From positions 1 to 53,922 of the forward strand of contig DIWP01000039.1 in NCBI GenBank assembly GCA_002423545.1: a DNA stretch of 53,922 nucleotides. The letters are read 5' to 3'. Position numbers and translations under genes: made by a program. The notes under the pieces were generated by a model. The model had not been told where the DNA came from, searched no databases, and saw only the letters and a program-made list of their open reading frames with translations. Source of the stretch: Thermoleophilia bacterium UBA6103 (GTDB taxonomy: Bacteria; Actinomycetota; Thermoleophilia; UBA2241). Below are positions 1-8,857 of this stretch, in pieces (position 1 is the first letter of the stretch; the number at the start of each line of letters is the position of its first letter).

Positions 1-22
1 CAAGGAGCTCGTCAAGGGATGA
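1..22 (+). CDS. 3' end of an upstream gene (partial)
   Basis: The first bases read in frame as K-E-L-V-K-G and then a TGA at 20-22, which would be the last codons of a gene that starts before the window. A strong terminator-like hairpin follows at 121-159, which fits a gene ending here. Six codons are too few to name a product, and the reading frame is an inference. Confidence 0.35.
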
Positions 23-120
23 GCGCGGGAAGCTCAGCCGGCACGGTGCGAGGAGCATCACGCTCGGCATGAGCATCTCTGCTCTCATGTCCCGGCACAT
101 GAGCTGTCGGAAGTCAGGGT

Positions 121-159
121 GACACGGGCGGCCCGGTCTGTGGCCGGGCCGCCCGTGTC
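121..159 (+). terminator. Hairpin, likely intrinsic terminator
   Basis: A perfect 16-bp inverted repeat (121-136 with 144-159) encloses a 7-base loop. There is no clear T run, as is common in GC-rich actinobacterial terminators. It separates the upstream partial gene from the symporter at 328. The rest of 23-327 is a leader region in which I see no gene. Confidence 0.6.
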
Positions 160-327
160 CCTGGGTCGGGGGACCGCGGTGCGCGCTGCGAACCGCGCGC
201 ACCGGGAAAGGAGGCAGCGGCACAGACAGATCGTGACACCGGCGACCATCGACACGAAGAGGTCGCCGGGTCCCATCGCGTCCTACCGGCTCTCTCGGAG
301 AGCCCGGGCAAGAAGGGGGGAGAGGGT

Positions 328-1926
328 TTGGCTACTGTCTGGTACTGGCTCTTCCTGGTCGCCTACTTCATCGTCATCCTCTGGATCGGTCTGACCGTCT
401 ATCGGGTCCAGAAGAAGAAGGAGACGGCGCAGGAGGAACACGACGACTACTGGATCAGGGGTCGCAAGACAAGTGCACTCCTGGTCGGTATGAGCATCGC
501 GGCCGGCTGGCTGCTGCTCGGCTTCATCACGTGGGCAATCTATGCCGCGTACATGTACGGCATCGGCGGTATCTGGGCCATGGTCGCGCCCTGGTCGCTG
601 CTGCTGTTCGCAATGGTCATCCTGGTGCCGTGGGTACGGCGCATCAAGGCCATCTCGCAGCCGCAGATGCTGCAGGCCCGGTTCGGTCTCGCCCTGCGCG
701 TGCTGGTCTCCCCGTGGAACATCATCGCCTTCACGGTGTGGTCGGCGGCCGAGGTGTGGACCGTCTCGCAGTACATCTCGCCGAAGTTCGGCGTCGAGCC
801 GTGGGCTATGTACATCATCTTCAGCGCCCCGATCGCCATCTACATGTGGATGGGCGGCTTTCACGCCGTGCTCAACTCCAACGTCATCCAGTTCTTCATG
901 TCCATCAGCTTCGTCACCATCGTCCTCATCGTCATGGCGGTGCTGGTCTCGCAGCGCCTGCCGGAGGGGCAGAGCTTCTGGGGCTACCTGGAGAGCGTGA
1001 CGCCGCCGGGGTCCGCCGAGGGTGACAACGGCACCAGCCTCTTCACGCTGGGGATACCGTTCATCTTCGTCTCTATCATCGCGCTGTTACCCGGATGGGT
1101 GATCGAAGAGGACTGGTGGCTCAAGGCGCAGTCCGCGGAGTCGACTCGCTCGGCCCGGAAAGGCATCTGGGCTAACCTGGTCTACAACTTCATCTGGGTG
1201 CTCGGCGCGGCCACCGTCATCGGCCTCATGGCACTCGTCATCTACCCGCCGAGCGAGGCGTTCGAGAGCGTCCTCGGCGGCGACGCCTACAACATCATGC
1301 CGGTCTTCCTCACCACCGAGTTCCCGGACTGGGCGCTGGTCATCATGTTCGGCCTGCTGGCCGCCCTGGTGATGTCCACGGTGGCGACCTTCACCAACGT
1401 CTGCGCGCTGAACCTCAGCTACGACATCCTCCAGCCGCTCGTCTATCGCAAGCGCGGCTGGTCGGACTCGCGGATCGTGCTGTTCAGCCGCTTCGCCTCG
1501 CTCATCATGGTCGCCCTGGCGGTCCTGGTGGCGTTCGGCATCGACTACCTGCCGACCGGGCTCTGGGATGCGTACTACATCTCCAGCGGTCTGCTCTCGG
1601 CCGGTGTGGCCGTCCCGGTGCTGGCCATGTTCTGGAAGCGGGCCACGTTCGCCGGCGCCTTCGCCGGCTCGCTGGTCGGCGCCCTACTGGCCTTCGTCTT
1701 CTACATGCTCGAGTACTACGTCTTCGAGTTCGTCTACTGGCCGCAGTGGCTGGCGGACACGGCTCTGGGCTACTGCGTCGTCGCCGTCCTCGGCGGCACG
1801 CTGACGCTCATCGTGGTCTCGCTGCTGACGCCCAAGTCGCCGCAGGAGAAGCTCGACGCGATCTCGGCCCAGCCGGTCGACGATCACGAGGAGTTCTTCG
1901 CCGGCGTGCGTGCGCAGGGCGGCTGA
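328..1926 (+). CDS. Sodium:solute symporter family (SSS) permease
   Basis: The 532-residue product is an integral membrane protein with about 13 hydrophobic segments, the size and pattern of the SSS (SLC5-like) family that couples solute uptake to sodium influx. The N-terminus has the family's short extracellular start, first helix (VAYFIVILWIGL) and a D-Y-W-I-R-G-R segment before helix 2, which resembles the usual D-Y-x-x-G-R/G motif. The start is a TTG at 328 behind a purine-rich AGAAGGGGGG tract; no better start lies upstream. The substrate cannot be read from the sequence. A strong hairpin follows, and then a UspA gene, so the two may respond to related conditions. The family call is secure, the substrate unknown. 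Confidence 0.88.
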   Translation: MATVWYWLFLVAYFIVILWIGLTVYRVQKKKETAQEEHDDYWIRGRKTSALLVGMSIAAGWLLLGFITWAIYAAYMYGIGGIWAMVAPWSLLLFAMVILVPWVRRIKAISQPQMLQARFGLALRVLVSPWNIIAFTVWSAAEVWTVSQYISPKFGVEPWAMYIIFSAPIAIYMWMGGFHAVLNSNVIQFFMSISFVTIVLIVMAVLVSQRLPEGQSFWGYLESVTPPGSAEGDNGTSLFTLGIPFIFVSIIALLPGWVIEEDWWLKAQSAESTRSARKGIWANLVYNFIWVLGAATVIGLMALVIYPPSEAFESVLGGDAYNIMPVFLTTEFPDWALVIMFGLLAALVMSTVATFTNVCALNLSYDILQPLVYRKRGWSDSRIVLFSRFASLIMVALAVLVAFGIDYLPTGLWDAYYISSGLLSAGVAVPVLAMFWKRATFAGAFAGSLVGALLAFVFYMLEYYVFEFVYWPQWLADTALGYCVVAVLGGTLTLIVVSLLTPKSPQEKLDAISAQPVDDHEEFFAGVRAQGG

Positions 1927-1973
1927 GCACGAGCGACGTGAGATGCAGCGTCATGCGCGCATGCGCGTGACCG

Positions 1974-2012
1974 GCCGCGGCCAGGTCACCTCTCCGGTGA
2001 CCTGGCCGCGGC
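1974..2012 (+). terminator. Hairpin between symporter and uspA
   Basis: A perfect 17-bp inverted repeat (1974-1990 with 1996-2012) has a 5-base loop. It ends about 12 bases before the uspA ribosome-binding site, so it may terminate the symporter transcript or act as an attenuating or protective 5' hairpin on a joint message. Confidence 0.6.
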
Positions 2013-2036
2013 GTCCCGCTCAGAAAGGAGGAGTCG

Positions 2037-2480
2037 ATGGGCAACGTCATCGTCGTCGGCTATGACGGCTCCGAGGTCTCCGGCAAGGCAGTCGATGTCG
2101 CCACCGGGCTCGCCAAGGACATCGGCGACTGCGAGGTGATGGTCACCTGCGGGATGCACCAACCGGCCAGCCTCATCGACATCGGACGTCGCGACGAGGT
2201 CCTCTTCCAGGCCGAGGGCTACTGGCAGGAGATGCTGCCGCACGTCACCGAGGCGATCGAGCGGCAGGCGGAGAAGGTGCGCGCGGCCGGCGTCAAGGCC
2301 GGGACCGCCTGCACGCCCGGGGATCCGGCCGATGTGATGATCAAGGTCGCCAAGGACGTGGAAGCGCGCCTGATCGTCGTCGGCTCCACCGGCGCCGGCC
2401 TGCTGGCCGAGATGCTCGGCTCCACGACGCTGCGCCTGCTCAAGAAGTCGCAGGTGCCGGTCGTGGTGGTCAACAAGTAA
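2037..2480 (+). CDS. Universal stress protein, UspA family
   Basis: This 147-residue single-domain protein has the UspA fold signature. An N-terminal strand with V-G-Y-D-G-S is followed near the C-terminus by the ATP-binding pattern G-x2-G-x9-G-S/T, seen here as GSTGAGLLAEMLGSTT, and then by the final hydrophobic strand VPVVVVNK. Such ATP-binding Usp proteins act as cytosolic stress or energy sensors and often sit beside transporters they may modulate. The start is an ATG with a very good AAAGGAGGAG site 4-13 bases upstream. It follows the SSS permease after a hairpin, which suggests functional coupling, but this is only context. The gene ends at a bidirectional terminator. Confidence 0.9.
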   Translation: MGNVIVVGYDGSEVSGKAVDVATGLAKDIGDCEVMVTCGMHQPASLIDIGRRDEVLFQAEGYWQEMLPHVTEAIERQAEKVRAAGVKAGTACTPGDPADVMIKVAKDVEARLIVVGSTGAGLLAEMLGSTTLRLLKKSQVPVVVVNK

Positions 2481-2520
2481 GACCGGCGGTCCCGGCCGAC
2501 CGGCCGGCCGCGGAGGTCGC

Positions 2521-2553
2521 GGAGGGGAAGGCTGAGGTTCGGCCTTCCCCTCC
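2521..2553. terminator. Bidirectional terminator between convergent genes
   Basis: A 12-bp perfect stem (2521-2532 with 2542-2553) and a 9-base loop lie between the uspA stop and the stop of the minus-strand gene at 2556, so the hairpin can serve both. Confidence 0.7.
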
Positions 2554-2555
2554 GT

Positions 2556-3434
2556 TCATCCTTTGATCCACGTGTAGTAGACCTTGGCCGCGCCTCGGTC
2601 CAGCGACTCCGTGATGCGGATGCCGCTGGCATCGATGGCCTCGGCGGCGCCGTCGACGCGTGCCTGTCGCAGGCAGAGCAGGGCCTTCATCAGGACGCTC
2701 TTGGCCCTCTTGTCGGCATCGGCCAGGGCATGCTGTATGGGCGGTATGACCTCGCTGCCGATCTGGTTGAGTGCCAGGCCGACAAGCGCCGCGGCCGCCG
2801 TGTCGCCGAACTCGCCGGCCCGGTCGAGGACCCGGTGCAGGGCCGCGTAGCGCATCGCCACGAGTGAGTTCATGGCGTCGACCCGGTCGCGGCGCTTGCC
2901 CGAGAACATCTTGGCGGCCGTGTTCTTCGGCTGCAGGGACTCTTCCTGGAGGAGCAGCGAGATCTTGGCCAGCAGCTCGTCGATGTGCCTGGTGCGCTCT
3001 TCGCCGACCTGCCGGACCTTCTCGACCATCCCCCGTGCGGCGGCGGCGAAGTCGTCCGGCTGAGCCTCGGCCGCCGTCGCCTGCAGCAGCGCCAGCGCCA
3101 CCGGCATGTCACGGTAGCGGGCGTAGTAGTACACGGCGTAAAGAGCGCCGGCGCGTCGCACCGGATCGTCGGACGCGAGCAGTGCGGCGACATCGTCGTA
3201 CGATGTCTCGCTCGTCTCGACCAGGGTCGCCGCGGCGGTGCGCTGCAGCTCTTCGTCTGCCAGCACCTCCAGGACTGTCTGTCTGGCCGGCTCGCCCATG
3301 GCCCGGAGGGCGGTGATCGTCGCCTCGCGCGTGTCGCGCCGTTTGGTGCCGCCGTAGATGCGCAGCATCCCGAGCACGTCGCCCTGTTCCTGCAGGGCCT
3401 GGACTTCCGCAGCGTTGGGTCCCAGCAAAGCCAT
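2556..3434 (-). CDS. HEAT-repeat-like alpha-helical protein
   Basis: The 292-residue product is almost entirely helical. It shows repeated helical pairs of the HEAT/PBS-lyase type, for example REATITALRAMGEPARQ, LQRTAAATLVETSE, VRRAGALYAVYYYARY and AKSVLMKALLCLRQ. Proteins of this kind are protein-binding scaffolds, and no catalytic motif is visible. I start it at the ATG at 3434 (MALLGPN) because AGAGGGGGA lies just upstream; an ATG 13 codons earlier has no such site. No signal peptide is seen, so it is probably cytosolic. The neighbours (UspA convergent, a small membrane protein divergent) do not reveal its partner. The function is unknown. Confidence 0.7.
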   Translation of the reverse strand: MALLGPNAAEVQALQEQGDVLGMLRIYGGTKRRDTREATITALRAMGEPARQTVLEVLADEELQRTAAATLVETSETSYDDVAALLASDDPVRRAGALYAVYYYARYRDMPVALALLQATAAEAQPDDFAAAARGMVEKVRQVGEERTRHIDELLAKISLLLQEESLQPKNTAAKMFSGKRRDRVDAMNSLVAMRYAALHRVLDRAGEFGDTAAAALVGLALNQIGSEVIPPIQHALADADKRAKSVLMKALLCLRQARVDGAAEAIDASGIRITESLDRGAAKVYYTWIKG

Positions 3435-3669
3435 CCCGACTCCCCCTCTGATCGTGGAGCACACTGGTACCACGGATCGTCCGTTCAGGCAAATCGCGTT
3501 CGGCTGCGGCAGCCCGATGGATCGCCATCGACGTGGCCGGCGGCGGGCGGCGACCTGTCAGCGGTGACGACGGCTTGGCCGTCCGGGATTCAAGTCGCGG
3601 AGATGCGTGCGTCGATATCATCTTCGAGGCCTGGCGGCCCGATCCACGGTGTGCTCAGGAGGATGGAGG

Positions 3670-4080
3670 ATGAGGAGGCCGCACCGGCGGCAGGCGATCA
3701 TCACCGCTGTGTCGCTTTCGATCGTCCTGTGCGCGGCCGCCTGTGTGGCGGCGCTGACGCTGCCGATCGGCGGCGTGACGGCCAGCGCCACGGTCAGAGT
3801 CGCGATCGACCCCGTGCCCGCAGAAGCTGCTGCGTCCGGCGCGGCATCGGCCGCGTCCGTCGAGGTATCGACTCAGGGACGGCGACCGGGAGGTCCGGGA
3901 GGCCCGAGTGCGCCCGCTCAACGGATGCCGTCCTCCAGCTCGCAGTCGACGGCTGGTGGTAAGCCGGAAGCCGACGAGATGACGGGGACGTGGGACGGCA
4001 CCGGATCGTCGCGGCCGGGATCATCCGGACCACGTGGCGCCGCGTCGTGCCCGGCGGTCGTACCGTCTGGATCGCGCTGA
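3670..4080 (+). CDS. Small membrane-anchored protein, low-complexity C-terminus
   Basis: The 136-residue frame starts at an ATG with AGGAGGATGGAGG directly upstream. It has a basic N-terminus (MRRPHRRQ), one hydrophobic segment at about residues 9-35 that could be a signal anchor or lipoprotein-like leader, and then a Ser/Gly/Pro-rich tail without recognisable domains. The tail composition is what unconstrained GC-rich DNA can also give, so the gene is less certain than its neighbours. If real, the tail lies outside the membrane. No family is recognised. Confidence 0.45.
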   Translation: MRRPHRRQAIITAVSLSIVLCAAACVAALTLPIGGVTASATVRVAIDPVPAEAAASGAASAASVEVSTQGRRPGGPGGPSAPAQRMPSSSSQSTAGGKPEADEMTGTWDGTGSSRPGSSGPRGAASCPAVVPSGSR

Positions 4081-4259
4081 TCGGACCGGTCCGCAGGACT
4101 CGCCGGAGCGCCGAGCGGGGACGATCTCAGGGCGCGAGCTGGGGATGTGACGCAGCTACCGAAGCCGCGTCCCGAGGTGTAACGCACCTGCCGGAGCCAC
4201 GATGCAAAGCATGTACGGGAACTGTGCAGCTTCACAGCAGCTTTGCAGGAGAAAACGAG

Positions 4260-4335
4260 TGGAGCCGACGCGGGGAATCGAACCCCGGACCCCATCATTA
4301 CGAGTGATGTGCTCTGCCAGCTGAGCTACGTCGGC
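4260..4335 (-). tRNA. tRNA-Thr (anticodon CGU)
   Basis: On the minus strand the sequence folds as a cloverleaf with the 7-bp acceptor stem GCCGACG/CGTCGGC, a standard D arm, the anticodon loop CTCGTAA (anticodon CGT) and the T arm CGGGG-TTCGATT-CCCCG. The discriminator T and the CCA end are encoded. Confidence 0.95.
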
Positions 4336-4898
4336 TCGGGCCGCCTATTGTAGTCGGCGTGGTGCGAGTGCGCAAAGCGTGCGACCGGGGGGCTTCATCA
4401 TTGACGAACCCGTGTCCTGTTCTTTGTACAGGATGGCCAAAATGGCTGCGGGTGGTCACCGGAGCGTGGTACCTTTGCGGCGGGCCGTCCGCATGGGGGG
4501 CTCGCGTCGAATCCGGAGTGCAACAGTGGCGGTGTCAGGCTGCCTTTGCTAAACTCTTCACAAGACGGAGTCGTTTCTGTGGACCGTCGGCTGGCCGAAC
4601 GGCCGGTGTCTGCGCTGTGTATACGAAATGGACATACGTGCCACTGACATGCACGAGCGCCGCAGGGTCACACAGGATCCAACGGGGACAAGGGGCGGTC
4701 CCATCGAGCCGTGGCGGGTGCGTTCGCGCGCCTTCCGGATACCGGGGAGCACGAGGGGACGCGTCACGTCGACAAACGCAGGTCATCGGAGGGGGGTCGG
4801 GTAGCGCGAGACAAGCGGCTGATCCGGGTTTCTCACGGCAATGACGGGTCCGGCGGCCGGTAGGTCGTCAGGGCTCGAACGAGCGTCTGGAGAGGAGT
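4336..4898. other. Intergenic leader before the hdr/mvh operon
   Basis: This 563-base gap has no convincing gene; the frame open across it has no ribosome site and atypical composition. A sigma70-like pair TTGACG (4401-4406) and TGTACA (4425-4430) with 18-bp spacing is a promoter candidate. It overlaps a short inverted repeat TCCTGT/ACAGGA (4415-4433) that could be an operator. If used, it gives a leader of over 450 bases, long enough for a regulatory RNA element, but I could not define one. Confidence 0.35.
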
Positions 4899-5486
4899 AT
4901 GGCGGAGCTGACCACGACGGCGCAGAAGAAGCATCTCCACGAGGTGTTCTGCAAAGACGTCATGAGCATGCCCGAGGGCTCCAAGATCAAGCAGTGCCAG
5001 CAGTGTGGCGCCTGCTCGGGGTCGTGCCCGACCGGGTACCTCATGGATCGCGGACCGCGCGAAGTCATCGCTGCGTTCCGTGCCGGCATGATCGACGAGA
5101 TCCTCAAGGGCAACACGATCTGGATGTGCACCTCGTGCTATTCGTGCACGGTGCGCTGCCCGGCCGACATCAGGATCACCGACCTGATGTACGAGCTCAA
5201 GCGGCTGGCGATCAAGTACGACCTGATCCCGCGCGATGCCAAGGCGCCGGCCCTCACCAAGTACTTCATCGACAGCGTGCAGAAGCACGGCCGTAACCAC
5301 GAGACCGAGATGCTCTCCAAGTTCATGGCCACCAAGGACTGGAGCCTCGGCCCCAAGTTCGGCGTCATGGGCATGAAGCTCTTCGCCGCCGGTCGCATGC
5401 CGCTGACGGCCACCGACATCAAGGGCAAGGACGAGATCCGCAAGCTCGCCGAGTACGTTGAAAGCAAGGAGGTGGCCGTCCCATGA
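4899..5486 (+). CDS. hdrC: Heterodisulfide reductase subunit C (HdrC)
   Basis: The 195-residue iron-sulfur protein has two ferredoxin-type cluster motifs, CQQCGACSGSCP near residue 31 and CTSCYSCTVRCP near residue 73, as in cytosolic HdrC. These two [4Fe-4S] clusters carry electrons from HdrA to the catalytic HdrB. The length matches the family (about 190 residues). It is the first gene of the operon and overlaps hdrB by four bases (ATGA), implying translational coupling. The start has GGAG six bases upstream. Subunit order C-B-A followed by mvhD-G-A matches the methanogen-type complex. In a non-methanogen the electron acceptor of HdrB is not CoM-S-S-CoB and is unknown. Confidence 0.93.
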   Translation: MAELTTTAQKKHLHEVFCKDVMSMPEGSKIKQCQQCGACSGSCPTGYLMDRGPREVIAAFRAGMIDEILKGNTIWMCTSCYSCTVRCPADIRITDLMYELKRLAIKYDLIPRDAKAPALTKYFIDSVQKHGRNHETEMLSKFMATKDWSLGPKFGVMGMKLFAAGRMPLTATDIKGKDEIRKLAEYVESKEVAVP

Positions 5487-6358
5487 AGTACAGCTACTTC
5501 CCCGGATGCTCGTCCGAGGCGACCGGCAAGACATACGACATGTCGGCCAAGGCCGTATGCGAGAAGCTCGGCGTCGAGCTCGTCGAGATCGACGACTGGA
5601 ACTGCTGCGGCGCCACGAGCTACTTCAGCGCCCGTGAGCTGCTCAGCTTCGCCATCTCGGCCCGCAACCTGGCGATCGCCGAGCAGATGGGCCCCGAAGA
5701 CGTCGTCTGCACGTGCAACTCGTGCTGGACGATCCTGGCCAAGACCAACGCGTACATGGCCGAGAGCCCGCACCTCGCCGAAGAGGTCAACGACGCTCTG
5801 GCACAGATCGGCAAGTCGTACAGCGGCAGCCTCAAGGTCCGCCACATCGCCGAGGTGCTGATCAACGACATCGGCGTCGAGGCGATCGCCGAGAAGGCGA
5901 CGCGTCGGCTCACCGGCATCAAGGTGGCGCCGTACTACGGCTGCCAGTTCACCCGCCCCATGGGCGGCGACTGGGACGACTTCGAGTTCCCGAAGATCCT
6001 CGATGGGCTCTTCGAGGCGCTCGGCGCCACCGTCGTCCCGTACGTCATGCGCTCCAAGTGCTGCGGCGGCACGATGATGCTGACCGCTCCCGAGGGCGCC
6101 CTGAAGATGTGCCACGACCTGCTGCAGTGCGCCGTTGACGATCAGGCCGACGCCATCGTCTGCGCCTGCCCGCTCTGCGAGATGAGCCTCGAGGGCTATC
6201 AGCCGCGGGTCAACTCGAAGTTCGGCACCAGCTTCAACATCCCCGTCATGTACTTCACCCAGCTCGTCGGCTACGCGCTCGGGTGCGATCCCAAGGACCT
6301 CGGCCTCGACAAGCAGATCGTGTCGGTCGACAAGGTCCTGGCGTCGGTTCCCGCGTGA
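5483..6358 (+). CDS. hdrB: Heterodisulfide reductase subunit B (HdrB)
   Basis: The 291-residue catalytic subunit has two complete CCG (cysteine-rich) domains. The first runs from Y-F-P-G-C at about residue 8 through W-N-C-C-G-A to C-N-S-C; the second runs from Y-Y-G-C through S-K-C-C-G-G to C-P-L-C. In the methanogen enzyme these domains bind the two noncubane [4Fe-4S] clusters that cleave a disulfide, and both cysteine sets are intact here. This argues for a true reductase rather than a degenerate electron carrier. It overlaps hdrC by four bases and is followed after 23 bases by hdrA. The substrate is unknown outside methanogens; a small thiol disulfide or a redox protein partner is possible. 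Confidence 0.93.
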   Translation: MKYSYFPGCSSEATGKTYDMSAKAVCEKLGVELVEIDDWNCCGATSYFSARELLSFAISARNLAIAEQMGPEDVVCTCNSCWTILAKTNAYMAESPHLAEEVNDALAQIGKSYSGSLKVRHIAEVLINDIGVEAIAEKATRRLTGIKVAPYYGCQFTRPMGGDWDDFEFPKILDGLFEALGATVVPYVMRSKCCGGTMMLTAPEGALKMCHDLLQCAVDDQADAIVCACPLCEMSLEGYQPRVNSKFGTSFNIPVMYFTQLVGYALGCDPKDLGLDKQIVSVDKVLASVPA

Positions 6359-6381
6359 GCGCCGGCGAGGAGGTCGAGAGA

Positions 6382-8370
6382 ATGGCTGAGAGTACGAACG
6401 GCGAGCCGCGGATCGGCGTCTACGTCTGTGACTGCGGCACCAACATCGCCGGCAAGGTCGATGTGCCGGCCGTCGTGGAGTTCGCCGGCTCCCTTCCACA
6501 CGTGGCCGTGGCGCGCGAGTACAAGTACATGTGCTCGGACCCGGGCCAGGAGATCATCCAGAAGGACATCAAGGAGATGGGCATCGACCGCGTGGTCGTG
6601 GCGGCCTGTTCGCCGACCATGCACGAGCCCACGTTCCGCAAGGCCGTGCAGTCTGCCGGCCTCAACCAGTTCCTCTTCCAGATGGCCAACATCCGCGAGC
6701 ACGACTCGTGGGTGACCGAGGACCCGGTGGAGGCCACGGAGAAGGCCAAGCACATCATCGACGCGGCCGTTCATCGGGTCGTCTTCCAGGAGCCGCTGGA
6801 GGCCATCGAGGTGCCGATGAACAGCGACGTGCTGGTCGTCGGCGGCGGCATCGCCGGTATCGAGGCGGCGCTGAAGATGGCCGACGCCGGCCACACGGTG
6901 CATCTGGTGGAACGCGACCCGTCGATCGGCGGCCACATGGCGCAGTTCGACAAGACGTTCCCCACGCTCGACTGCTCGGCTTGCATCCTGACGCCGAAGA
7001 TGTCGGCCGTCGGCAAGCATCCGAACATCAAGCTGCACACCTACAGCGAGGTCACCGAGGTCGACGGCTACGTCGGCAACTTCAAGGTCAAGGTGAACAA
7101 GAAGGCCCGCTACGTCGACATCGACAAGTGCACCGGCTGCATGCTGTGCACCGAGCAGTGCGTCGTCGCCAAGGTGCCGAACGAGTTCAACGAGTCCCTC
7201 GACAACCGGCGTGCCGCCTACATCCCGTTCCCGCAGGCGGTGCCGCTGCGTGCCACCATCGACCCCGAGAGGTGCCTGCAGCTGACGCGAGGCAAGTGCA
7301 AGCAGACGTGCGTCGAGGCGTGTGGCCCCGGCGCCATCGACTTCGAGCAGAAGGACGAGCTGGTCGAGCTCGAGGTCGGCGCCATCATCATCACCACCGG
7401 CTACCAGACGTTCGACAACGAGCGCATCGCGCGGTACGGCTACGGCCAGCTGCCGGACGTCATCTCGTCGCTCGAGTTCGAGCGCATCAGCAACGCCAGC
7501 GGCCCGACCGGCGGCGAGATCGTCTGCAAGAACGGCGAGAAGCCGCGCTCGGTGGCGATCCTGCACTGTGTCGGCAGCCGCGACGAGAACTACAACGAGT
7601 ACTGCAGCCGTGTCTGCTGCATGTACTCCCTCAAGTTCTCGCATCTCATCAAGGAGCATCTGCCCGAGACCGAGGTCTACCAGTGCTACATCGACATGCG
7701 CTGCTTCGGCAAGGGCTACGAGGAGTTCTACAAGCGGTTGATGAACGAGGGCGTCGTGTTCATCCGCGGCCGTGCGGCCGAGGTCACGGCGGCCTCGAAG
7801 CGGCAGGCCGAGACCGAGGGCAAGCTGCTCGTCACCGTCGAGGACACGCTGCTCGGCGTCGTACGGCATCTGCCGGTCGACATGGTGATCCTCTCGTCGG
7901 CGCTGCAGGCGCAGCCCGACGCCAAGGAAGTCGCCCAGCTGTTCGGCTTCGGCTGCAGCTCGGCCGGCTTCTACATCGAGCGCCATCCCAAGCTCGAGCC
8001 GGTCAGCACCGTCACCGACGGCATCTTCATCGCCGGCTGCTGTCAGGGTCCCAAGGACATCCCCGACACGGTCGCCCAGGCGGGCGCCGCGGCGGCCGGG
8101 GCGCTGGCGCTGGTCGACAACAGGACCGTCAAGATCGAGCCGACCATCTCGTACATCGATCCCGAGAAGTGCTCCGGCTGCCACATCTGCGTCGGTCTCT
8201 GCCCGCACAACGCGATCGTCTACGACGCCGAGCTCGACGCCGCTCAGGTCATCGAGGCGGCCTGTAAGGGCTGCGGCGTCTGCGTCTCGGCGTGCGGCTC
8301 CAACGTGCCGGTGCAGCGCGGCTTCACCGACGAGCAGATCTTCGCGGAGATCGAAGGGGCGCTGGCGTAA
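6382..8370 (+). CDS. hdrA: Heterodisulfide reductase subunit A (HdrA), flavin-bifurcating
   Basis: The 662-residue flavoprotein is the electron-bifurcating core of the Hdr/Mvh complex. An N-terminal domain is followed by the FAD-binding VVGGGIAGIEAAL at about residue 152 and the HdrA signature LDCSACILTPKM, whose cysteines ligate a [4Fe-4S] cluster. An inserted ferredoxin motif CTGCMLCTEQC follows, and two C-terminal [4Fe-4S] motifs, CSGCHICVGLCPH and CKGCGVCVSACG, complete it. The length equals single-copy cytosolic HdrA of methanogens (about 650 residues). I chose the ATG at 6382 because GGCGAGGAGG lies upstream and the in-frame ATG at 6283 lies inside hdrB. Electrons from H2 via MvhADG are split at the FAD between ferredoxin and HdrB. 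Confidence 0.94.
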   Translation: MAESTNGEPRIGVYVCDCGTNIAGKVDVPAVVEFAGSLPHVAVAREYKYMCSDPGQEIIQKDIKEMGIDRVVVAACSPTMHEPTFRKAVQSAGLNQFLFQMANIREHDSWVTEDPVEATEKAKHIIDAAVHRVVFQEPLEAIEVPMNSDVLVVGGGIAGIEAALKMADAGHTVHLVERDPSIGGHMAQFDKTFPTLDCSACILTPKMSAVGKHPNIKLHTYSEVTEVDGYVGNFKVKVNKKARYVDIDKCTGCMLCTEQCVVAKVPNEFNESLDNRRAAYIPFPQAVPLRATIDPERCLQLTRGKCKQTCVEACGPGAIDFEQKDELVELEVGAIIITTGYQTFDNERIARYGYGQLPDVISSLEFERISNASGPTGGEIVCKNGEKPRSVAILHCVGSRDENYNEYCSRVCCMYSLKFSHLIKEHLPETEVYQCYIDMRCFGKGYEEFYKRLMNEGVVFIRGRAAEVTAASKRQAETEGKLLVTVEDTLLGVVRHLPVDMVILSSALQAQPDAKEVAQLFGFGCSSAGFYIERHPKLEPVSTVTDGIFIAGCCQGPKDIPDTVAQAGAAAAGALALVDNRTVKIEPTISYIDPEKCSGCHICVGLCPHNAIVYDAELDAAQVIEAACKGCGVCVSACGSNVPVQRGFTDEQIFAEIEGALA

Positions 8371-8398
8371 GCCGGCGCGCCCTCAGGAGGAGATGAGA

Positions 8399-8857
8399 GT
8401 GAGCGCACACGAATTCGAGCCGCGGATCGTCGGGTTCCTCTGCCGCTGGTGCAGCTACAACGGCGCCGATCTGGCCGGCACCTCGCGGATGAAGTACCCG
8501 CCCAACCTGATCCCGATCAAGACCAACTGCTCGGGCCGGGTCGATCCTACGCACGTCATGAAGGCCTTCGCCGAAGGCGCCGACGGCGTCCTGATCTCCG
8601 GCTGTCATCCGGGCGACTGTCACTACATCAACGGCAACTGGCGCACCGCCGGTCGCTATCCCATGATGAAGAAGCTGCTCGAGCAGCTCAACATCGACCC
8701 GCGCCGGCTGCGGCTCGAGTGGGTCTCGGCCGCCGAGGGCGACAAGTGGGCCCGCGTGGTCACCGAGTTCATCGAAGAGGTCCGGGAACTCGGCCCGCTG
8801 GGCTGGAAGGACCAGGTCGCCGACGAATACGAGCAGCAGGAGGCGGTGTCGGCATGA
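8399..8857 (+). CDS. mvhD: MvhD-type hydrogenase/Hdr linking iron-sulfur subunit
   Basis: This 152-residue protein belongs to the MvhD/FrhD-like family that passes electrons from the hydrogenase small subunit to HdrA through a [2Fe-2S] cluster. It starts with the typical I-V-G-F-L-C-R-W-C-S-Y and has the conserved N-C-S-G-R-V-D and G-C-H-P-G-D-C-H-Y segments. Two starts are possible. The GTG at 8399 lies 8 bases from AGGAGG, whereas the ATG at 8393 is only 2 bases away, so GTG is preferred. It overlaps the next gene by four bases (ATGA). Its place between hdrA and the hydrogenase subunits is the usual one. Confidence 0.92.
   Translation: MSAHEFEPRIVGFLCRWCSYNGADLAGTSRMKYPPNLIPIKTNCSGRVDPTHVMKAFAEGADGVLISGCHPGDCHYINGNWRTAGRYPMMKKLLEQLNIDPRRLRLEWVSAAEGDKWARVVTEFIEEVRELGPLGWKDQVADEYEQQEAVSA

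Noticed and set aside
4359..4844. 161-codon frame before hdrC
   Set aside because: No ribosome site, Cys/Arg/Ser-rich chance composition, and it covers the region expected to hold the operon promoter.
6271..8208. Long minus-strand frame (645 codons) opposite hdrA
   Set aside because: It is the mirror of a GC-rich coding gene: Leu/Asp/Val/Arg/Gly-rich with no domain, while the plus strand encodes a full HdrA. The same holds for the long frame 9707-11635 opposite mvhA.
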